This document shows, piece after piece, positions 5,201 to 9,957 of a DNA stretch of 9,957 nucleotides. Each line of letters opens with the position of its first letter. The first letter of the stretch is position 1. Source of the DNA: an uncultured Collinsella sp. GTDB lineage: Bacteria; Actinomycetota; Coriobacteriia; Coriobacteriales; Coriobacteriaceae. The position numbers and the translations under genes are program-made. The stretch is from contig CATXML010000035.1 of NCBI GenBank assembly GCA_958372035.1, forward strand, positions 1-9,957, given 5' to 3'. The notes under the pieces were generated by a model. It was given only the letters and a program-made list of their open reading frames with translations, was not told where the DNA came from and made no database searches.

Positions 5201-6331
5201 TTACGAATTCATGGGAATGACCGTATCGCCAATTTGTACGCTTGCAATCTTGTCTGTGTCACAAACTTGCGAGAACGGCCAGGTCTTGTGGACATCAGTG
5301 GTGCCGTTATCCAGTTTATTTGCGAAATAGCCGCTGTGGCTGGTTGCGTCCTCAACATGACCGTCTTTGAACGTCACGATGAGGGGTATGTTGCCAACGG
5401 CATCCATAGACTCCTCCATGTTTTGAGACATCTTGCCGCTGTTGTTGTCGTGTTCGATGGAACGATCTATGTTGTAGCGGACTGAAACGCCAACGCAGGA
5501 TACGGTGGCCTCTTGAATCGTCGCCTTGGTGCCGTTAAAGTTGACCGATTTGGGCGCGGGAATCGTAACGGATGTATCTTCGTAATTCAGCTGGAACTTA
5601 AGATCCCATGGGCCCGTAAGTATTTTCTTATACTCGGGAAGCTCTTTGCCAGCACGTGGCACAACGAGAGAGTTGATATGCGTGCGGACGGTCCTGCCCA
5701 TAAGGCCGGGTGATTCAACGCTGAACTGTGCAAAGTATTGAATGCTGGAGTCATTGGGGTTCTTGTCAATGAGCCATGATTGGCCTTGGCCGCCATGCTC
5801 GCCATCAACGTATACGTTTCCATCGACACTTCCGGCGATAGTTCCGTTCTCGCCCGGCTCGGAAAGCTTTTTCAGGGCAGCGGGATCGTCGAACGTAAGC
5901 GTATAGGCGATGGTAACCATATCCTTGTCGCCCATGATGGCGTCGGCGGTCACGGTGACTCCGTTGTTGGAGCAGCTAGCACCGACGGGCCGGCCAATAC
6001 GGTCGATGATCTCGGTTTGAGAAGCAGGTCCGTCAAAGATGTCGGAAAGCATGTCAGAAGGAAGCGGCAGGACGCCTGTTGCCATAGCCGTGCCAGCGCC
6101 TCCAATGACGACAGCGAGGACTGCCGTTACAGCGGCAATGCGAGCGACTGTTCTTACGGGATGGCGGGCGATGCGCGGCTTGCGTCGCGTGCCATTAAAG
6201 TTGCTTTGAGCGGTCGCCGCATCGCTCGAGGCGACGGACTGAGCAATCGAGTTTGCCATGTGCTGCTTCGCATTATCGGTAAACGAAATGTGCTCCAGGG
6301 CGTGGCGATAGTCATTCGAATTCGTAGTCAT
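5201..6331 (-). CDS. Membrane anti-sigma factor, DUF4179-like
   Basis: A 376-aa single-pass membrane protein. Residues 1-62 are cytoplasmic and presumably hold the sigma factor; they carry a basic stretch (RRKPRIARHPVR, 49-60). A hydrophobic segment spans about 65-87, followed by a large extracytoplasmic domain (about 88-376) with three cysteines (C120, C279, C357). This layout and the context match DUF4179-type anti-sigma factors, which bind an ECF sigma at the membrane and release it on an envelope signal. The ATG overlaps the sigma gene end by 20 nt, with Shine-Dalgarno AAAGGAG (6338-6344) 6 nt upstream, giving translational coupling and a fixed ratio. The signal it senses is not evident. 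The family name is a judgement from topology and neighbour, not from a profile search. Confidence 0.8.
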   Translation of the reverse strand: MTTNSNDYRHALEHISFTDNAKQHMANSIAQSVASSDAATAQSNFNGTRRKPRIARHPVRTVARIAAVTAVLAVVIGGAGTAMATGVLPLPSDMLSDIFDGPASQTEIIDRIGRPVGASCSNNGVTVTADAIMGDKDMVTIAYTLTFDDPAALKKLSEPGENGTIAGSVDGNVYVDGEHGGQGQSWLIDKNPNDSSIQYFAQFSVESPGLMGRTVRTHINSLVVPRAGKELPEYKKILTGPWDLKFQLNYEDTSVTIPAPKSVNFNGTKATIQEATVSCVGVSVRYNIDRSIEHDNNSGKMSQNMEESMDAVGNIPLIVTFKDGHVEDATSHSGYFANKLDNGTTDVHKTWPFSQVCDTDKIASVQIGDTVIPMNS

Positions 6332-6872
6332 TGTGGTCTCCTTTCAAGGAAAGCCGAAGTGACGCACGTCCGCGGCTAAGGTGCTGGGCGGTTGCAGCTG
6401 GCGTCGCGTGAACGGCGTCTGCGATTTCCCTGATGCTCATGCCTGCGTAGTAGTGCAAAAAGATGGCGATGCGCTGTGCTTGAGGCAGGGCCGTGACAGC
6501 GGAAAGAATGGCGCAGTCGCGTTGCGCGAATTCTTGCTCGGTATGTGTTACGGGTGCGCAGAAATCGGGGAGCGAATCGAGGTCGACAACCGGGTGATTC
6601 GCGTGCGTACGGCCGATATCGCGACATGCGTTCAGTGCGACTCGGATCACCCAAGCACGTTCGTGTTCGAGCGAGTCGAACGGTTGAGTGCGTTGGAGAA
6701 TCTTGATCAGCGTGTCCTGGCAGATGTCTTGAGCGTCGTCAGCGGATCCAAGGGCCGAATAGCACAATCGAAGGATGAGGTCGGAATACGTGTCGACCAA
6801 GCGCTTTGCTTCCCGCTCGATCTGATCGGCATCGCATCGGAGCGTGCTATTGCGGTTACGGCGTGCAGGCAT
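6312..6872 (-). CDS. RNA polymerase ECF sigma factor
   Basis: A 186-aa sigma-70 family protein of the extracytoplasmic-function type, with regions 2 and 4 only. Region 2 (about 24-90) includes DDAQDICQDTLIKIL (45-59) and the -10-binding ERAWVIRVALNACRD (71-85). Region 4 (about 118-177) has LPQAQRIAIFLHYYAGMSIREIAD and an HTH with ATAQHLSRGRASLR. The start at 6872 was chosen because GGAGGTGA (6877-6884) lies 4 nt upstream; the longer open frame to 6965 reads through the leader. It overlaps the anti-sigma gene by 20 nt. A minus-strand terminator at 6964-6990 separates it from the upstream metallophosphoesterase gene, so it has its own promoter, possibly self-activated (CAACTT at 6956-6961). Confidence 0.93.
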   Translation of the reverse strand: MPARRNRNSTLRCDADQIEREAKRLVDTYSDLILRLCYSALGSADDAQDICQDTLIKILQRTQPFDSLEHERAWVIRVALNACRDIGRTHANHPVVDLDSLPDFCAPVTHTEQEFAQRDCAILSAVTALPQAQRIAIFLHYYAGMSIREIADAVHATPAATAQHLSRGRASLRLSLKGDHNDYEFE

Positions 6873-6932
6873 AGTGTCACCTCCAATTGGTCGTGGTGGA
6901 TATAGGGAAGGCGTCTCGCGAGGTCCCTCTAC

Positions 6933-6961
6933 ATACAACACGGTCGAGACTGCATAAGTTG
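6933..6961 (-). promoter_or_regulatory. Possible ECF-type promoter of the sigma/anti-sigma operon
   Basis: On the minus strand, CAACTT (6961-6956) contains the AAC core common in ECF -35 elements. A TTGTAT hexamer (6938-6933) follows after 17 nt, about 60 bases before the sigma start. It lies directly downstream of the preceding terminator's T-run. An autoregulated promoter here would be typical for an ECF operon. The match is weak and rests on motif and position alone. A TTGTCA at 6965-6960 could instead be a sigma-A -35, but it has no -10 at a suitable distance. Confidence 0.3.
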
Positions 6962-6963
6962 AC

Positions 6964-6990
6964 AAAAAAAGACGGCACGTGAGCGCCGTC
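6964..6990 (-). terminator. Rho-independent terminator (minus strand) upstream of the sigma gene
   Basis: Read on the minus strand, gacggc pairs with gccgtc, extended by a G-T and a C-G pair around a TCAC tetraloop. Seven T's follow directly (6970-6964). It stops transcription arriving from the metallophosphoesterase gene. The rest of 6991-7036 shows nothing recognisable. Confidence 0.88.
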
Positions 6991-7036
6991 CTTACAAAAC
7001 AATGAGTGTTCTCGTTAATTACACAAGCACCGTGAT

Positions 7037-7096
7037 GGACAGGTCGGACGAGTCAGCAAAACCACCATAAAGGTGCCTATCCCCTTCGTGGTGGTT
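7037..7096. repeat. Palindromic intergenic repeat, copy 3, with 20-bp left extension
   Basis: The same 20-bp extension as copy 2 (ggacaggtcggacgagtcag, 7037-7056) precedes aaaaccacca (7058-7067), a ggtgcctatcccctt core and gtggtggtt (7088-7096). It is a direct repeat of 5021-5080 (57/60 identical). It begins 8 bases downstream of the metallophosphoesterase stop, in that gene's direction. Confidence 0.9.
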
Positions 7097-7104
7097 GTTG
7101 GCAG

Positions 7105-7815
7105 TTACCAGGGGGTTCTGGCGGTTGAAGACTCGATTGCTTCGTGGCGTTTGAGCTCGCGGCGCATGGTTTGCGAGTTGAGCCAAGCGGCCTTCCAACC
7201 GCGCGTGGGGTAGCGCGCCTCGTCAATTTCGATCTTGGTATAGCCGCAGGCGTTGACAATCTTCGTTCCGCATGGGTGTTGGCGCTCGCGTTGAAAGTTG
7301 GGGCCGTAGCTTTGGTGCACATGCCCGTGAATCATATAGTCGGGACCCCAAGACTCAAGAGCCGCATTAAAGCACTCGAATCCTCGATGCGGCAGGTCGT
7401 CCAGGTCGCCCATGCCTGCGACGGGTGCATGGGTAAGTAGAATATCGCATCCGTCTACCAGTGCGATTTTTCGCGATAGCTTGCGCATGCGTTTTGCCAT
7501 CTCGCGCTCGGTATACATGTTCGCGCCGTCGCGGTAGCGCATGGAACCGCCCAGACCCGCAATGCGAATACCTCGGTACACATATACGCTGTCCTCAACA
7601 CAAATGCACCCGCCCGGTGCATGGCGCGCGTAGCGGTCGTCGTGGTTGCCACGAACGTACACAAGCGGTTTGTTGATGACAGTGACCAAAAACTCAAGAT
7701 AGTCCGGATCCAGGTCGCCTGCGGATAGAATCAGGTCAACGTCCTCAAAGCGCTCCTTGCGAAAACATTCCCACAGGCAGCGCTCCTCTACATCGGCAAT
7801 GGCTAGGATATTCAT
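7105..7815 (-). CDS. Calcineurin-like metallophosphoesterase family protein
   Basis: A 236-aa cytoplasmic protein with most metal-site motifs of the calcineurin-like phosphoesterase fold: GD (33-34), GNHD (56-59), THAP (128-131) and GHVH (164-167). These bind two metal ions and hydrolyse phosphomono- or diesters. The first motif, normally Asp-x-His, reads D8-V9-E10, so a usual metal-binding His is replaced by Glu. A C-terminal tail (about 190-236) is rich in basic residues. The ATG overlaps the TGA of the upstream ParB-BMP gene (ATGA, 7812-7815), so the two are translationally coupled and probably work together. The substrate is unknown. Small single-domain members include nucleotide phosphodiesterases, but nothing here fixes the specificity. 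Confidence 0.9.
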   Translation of the reverse strand: MNILAIADVEERCLWECFRKERFEDVDLILSAGDLDPDYLEFLVTVINKPLVYVRGNHDDRYARHAPGGCICVEDSVYVYRGIRIAGLGGSMRYRDGANMYTEREMAKRMRKLSRKIALVDGCDILLTHAPVAGMGDLDDLPHRGFECFNAALESWGPDYMIHGHVHQSYGPNFQRERQHPCGTKIVNACGYTKIEIDEARYPTRGWKAAWLNSQTMRRELKRHEAIESSTARTPW

Positions 7816-9731
7816 AGGGCACGGACCTCCGGCTCGTTATCGAGCTGCGGAATCGAGCCTATAACGTTGTCAGCCAGCCAGTTCATCTCGACAATCTGCG
7901 TACTCGGCAGGGGAGGGAAGCCCTCAATCTGAACCACGCCGTCCTGGCTGTGGAGCTCGCCGCCAAATGGGTTGATGGAGCCCTCGACAATGCCGTTGCG
8001 AAGCAGCTGCACAAGTTTACGCGTCTGATAGGGTAGGCCCGGAGCGTAGCGAATATCGATGACGCCGGAGCTCATACCGTACCAGTAATTGACGGCGCGC
8101 ACCTGCTGGTCATCGGCGGTCTCGTCCCATGTGCCGTGCAGTAGGCTGCGTACGATGAGTTCGTAGTAACGGCCCCAGTTCCATACCGGCATAGCAATAC
8201 CGGTAACTTCCTTGCCGTTTACCAGACGGTGAAGCCCGTAGGCGGTGGGGTCCTCGAGAGACTTGGACATATCGGCGCCGGTCATGACGCTCACGCCTTC
8301 GCGGCACATGGCCTCGGCAAGGCCTCCGGCGGGCACATCGCCCCAGGTCAGGATAATTTGCGCACGGGGGTCGAGCAGCGAGGCGCCAATCGCAAAGGCG
8401 TTGATCTCGCTGAGTGCGCCCGAGGCGAAGACTGACGCGTGATAACCGATGCGGTGGTTGTCCGCCATGCTGGCGGCAAGGGCGCCCAGGAGAAACTTGG
8501 CCTCGTACATCTTGCCAAAGTACGATCGGACGCTTTGGTGGGGAAGGCCGATAGAGCAGTTAAGGAACCGAACCTGGGGATACTCAACCGCAGCCCTGAG
8601 CGTGTATTCCATCAGGCGGTGCGAGGTCGAGAAGATGACGTTTGCTCCATGTTTGACAGCCGTTTCCACGGCGGCGTAGAACACGTCCGGATCGTGACAG
8701 TCCTCGAACGCCTCGGTGCGCACGATACCGCCAAAGTGCTCATCGAGATACTGACGTCCTTGGTCGTGCAGGCTGTCCCAGCTCGACGTCGCACAGGGGA
8801 ACTCATGGATAAAGGCGATGCGCAGGGGGTTGGCCGCCGAATAGACGGTCTTGCCCATAAAGAAGTTGAGCACGCCGGAGGTGGACTTGGCGGGTGTCTC
8901 TTGCTCATCGACGCTCGGCGCTTCGACAAGATCGACCTTGTCCTCGTCATTTTTGCCGGCAATGACAAGCTCGCGCCAAATCTTGCACAGACGGTTGACG
9001 ACGATATCCGTCGGCGTATCCAGCAGACGGTCCTGGTTGTAGACGTTGAGGTAGACGAGCATGGCATCGGCAGGCGTAATGTCCAAGTGGTCGCCGCCCG
9101 CGCGAAGATAGGCGCGCTTAAAGAGCAGGAAGGTGTGACGTAGGTAGTCGACCTTCTTTTGAGGCCATTTTTCGACAAGATCTTGGCCGAGCATTTTGGC
9201 AAGCATCTCGTAGCTGCCCTCGCGCGAAAACTCAATCTCGTACAGGGGGCATACGTACCAAAAGGCGCAAAACTCACCGTACAGGCGGCTCTCGACGGAA
9301 TCCCACTTACCGGGGTACAGACGCGTCACCTTGGCCGAAACCGTCGGAGCGTCAAGGAATTTGAGGACGCTGACACGCTTGTTGCCCTCTTGGACGTAAA
9401 AGCGGTGCATGAACTCGGTGACGATGATGGGGTCGCGGTAGCCCTCGGAGATTTGGATATCGTAGAGGTTGGACCATTTGCGGGCGAATTCGGTATTCCA
9501 GGGGAGCAGCGGCATAAAGTTACACGAAAAGGCGGACTGGCGACCTTTGGTAACCGTGCCGACGACCATTTCGAGCGGAATGTCCCGCAGGCCGATGTTC
9601 TCGCGCTGCCCGCAGGGAAGCTGGGCGACCAAGCTGTCGAGGTCCGTAAGATATGGATGCTCGCTTTGGCTGATGGCGCGACGGCGTCCCTGTTCGCCGC
9701 GCTTGCGCGCTTGACGATAGGCCTCTTCCAT
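7812..9731 (-). CDS. ParB/Srx-like domain fused to BMP (PnrA-like) ligand-binding domain, cytoplasmic
   Basis: A 639-aa protein without signal peptide, lipobox or membrane segment; its N-terminus is basic and hydrophilic. Residues about 44-138 resemble a ParB/sulfiredoxin-type domain (IPLEMVVGTV at 51-60; EGNKRVSVLKFLDAPTVSAKVT at 115-136, the equivalent of the DGNHRVS nucleotide-binding motif). Residues 145-260 look helical. An acidic linker (262-285) follows. Residues about 303-610 resemble BMP/PnrA substrate-binding proteins (LRIAFIHE, FSTSHRLMEYTLRAA, GALAASMADNHRIGYHAS, NWGRYYELIVRSLLHGTW, INPFGGELHSQDGVV), which normally bind purine nucleosides outside the cell for an ABC importer. No transporter genes adjoin it. 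AAGGGAG (9740-9746) lies 8 nt before the ATG. Its stop overlaps the metallophosphoesterase start. The domain calls come from motif recognition. The proposed role, intracellular ligand sensing, is inference. Confidence 0.8.
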   Translation of the reverse strand: MEEAYRQARKRGEQGRRRAISQSEHPYLTDLDSLVAQLPCGQRENIGLRDIPLEMVVGTVTKGRQSAFSCNFMPLLPWNTEFARKWSNLYDIQISEGYRDPIIVTEFMHRFYVQEGNKRVSVLKFLDAPTVSAKVTRLYPGKWDSVESRLYGEFCAFWYVCPLYEIEFSREGSYEMLAKMLGQDLVEKWPQKKVDYLRHTFLLFKRAYLRAGGDHLDITPADAMLVYLNVYNQDRLLDTPTDIVVNRLCKIWRELVIAGKNDEDKVDLVEAPSVDEQETPAKSTSGVLNFFMGKTVYSAANPLRIAFIHEFPCATSSWDSLHDQGRQYLDEHFGGIVRTEAFEDCHDPDVFYAAVETAVKHGANVIFSTSHRLMEYTLRAAVEYPQVRFLNCSIGLPHQSVRSYFGKMYEAKFLLGALAASMADNHRIGYHASVFASGALSEINAFAIGASLLDPRAQIILTWGDVPAGGLAEAMCREGVSVMTGADMSKSLEDPTAYGLHRLVNGKEVTGIAMPVWNWGRYYELIVRSLLHGTWDETADDQQVRAVNYWYGMSSGVIDIRYAPGLPYQTRKLVQLLRNGIVEGSINPFGGELHSQDGVVQIEGFPPLPSTQIVEMNWLADNVIGSIPQLDNEPEVRAL

Positions 9732-9787
9732 GGTGTCTACTCCCTTAGTCGTTTAAACAACGATATGAACCATGGTACCACGATGCG

Positions 9788-9827
9788 AAACCACCACAAA
9801 GGTGCCTGTCCCCTTTGCGGTGGTTTT
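9788..9827. repeat. Palindromic intergenic repeat, copy 4
   Basis: The arm aaaccaccacaaagg (9788-9802) pairs with cctttgcggtggttt (9812-9826) with one A-C mismatch. The core ggtgcctgtcccc is shared with copies 2 and 3. It overlaps the TAA of the partial gene at the window's right edge. Read on the minus strand, it lies between that gene and the ParB-BMP gene. The flanks differ from those of copies 2 and 3. Confidence 0.85.
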
Positions 9828-9957
9828 AGGCGATGATGGGGGCGATGGCGCGGATGCAGGCGTCGGCTGCCGTAAAGGTGGTGCTGTCGTCACTGACGAT
9901 AAAGATGATCTTACCCTTAATGCCAAAGTCGCCGATCTCGCTAAAGAGCACGTAGGG
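9826..9957 (-). CDS. C-terminal end of an unidentified protein (partial)
   Basis: The last 43 codons of a minus-strand gene are open from the window edge to a TAA at 9826-9828. The translation begins PYVLFSEIGDFGIKGKIIF, continues IVSDDSTTFTAADACIRAI and ends APIIA. It has the codon pattern of a real gene and alternates hydrophobic strands with an amphipathic C-terminal helix. No family was recognised from this short tail. Its stop codon lies inside repeat copy 4, so the repeat abuts or forms its 3' end. The start lies outside the window. Confidence 0.65.
   Translation of the reverse strand, partial: PYVLFSEIGDFGIKGKIIFIVSDDSTTFTAADACIRAIAPIIA

Noticed and set aside
5780..6905. + strand open frames opposite the sigma and anti-sigma genes
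   Set aside because: They lack domains and are explained by the minus-strand genes, which have good Shine-Dalgarno sequences and recognisable features.
8439..9836. Long + strand open frames opposite the ParB-BMP gene
   Set aside because: They are antisense shadows of the 639-aa gene, with no ribosome-binding sites or recognisable domains.

Overview
The window looks like a chromosome segment from a member of the Coriobacteriia (Actinomycetota), most likely Collinsella or a close relative. The basis is the gene order, the moderate-to-high G+C with strong Shine-Dalgarno sequences, and the kind of short palindromic repeats between genes. The genus is an inference from recall, not a database result.

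Region 1 (1-3320) is core translation and secretion machinery on the + strand: the 3' end of tuf (EF-Tu) with its terminator, then rpmG (L33, 49 aa), tRNA-Trp(CCA), secE, nusG, rplK (L11) and rplA (L1), closed by a 17-bp terminator hairpin. The rplK-rplA spacer can fold into a branched structure carrying a GTGGGAG motif like the L1-binding site of 23S rRNA, a plausible autoregulatory leader. rplJ-rplL do not follow rplA.

Region 2 (3330-4850) is a decayed leucine locus. A 19-codon leader peptide with two Leu-Leu pairs, three of the four Leu codons being CTA, precedes mutually exclusive antiterminator and terminator structures. This is the layout of a leucine attenuator. The gene behind it is a remnant: the N-terminal third of leuA (start codon now ATA, catalytic Arg replaced by Cys, in-frame TGA) fused out of frame to the C-terminal half of leuB. 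The rest of leuA and the start of leuB are gone, and so is any gene that lay between them.

Region 3 (4850-7105) has twin hairpins with 25-nt loops, then a minus-strand ECF sigma factor gene overlapping a membrane anti-sigma factor gene (DUF4179-like). The pair is bracketed by 60-bp direct repeats (57/60 identical) about 2 kb apart.

Region 4 (7105-9957) is a minus-strand operon in which the ATGA of two genes overlaps. The first gene encodes a 639-aa cytoplasmic protein joining a ParB/sulfiredoxin-like domain to a BMP (PnrA-like) nucleoside-binding domain, with no signal peptide. The second encodes a calcineurin-like metallophosphoesterase with an altered first metal motif. This pair is the best candidate for an undescribed system, perhaps an intracellular ligand sensor coupled to a phosphoesterase. 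A partial gene of unknown function enters from the right edge. Four copies of a GGTGG/CCACC palindromic repeat lie in the intergenic regions of Regions 2 to 4.
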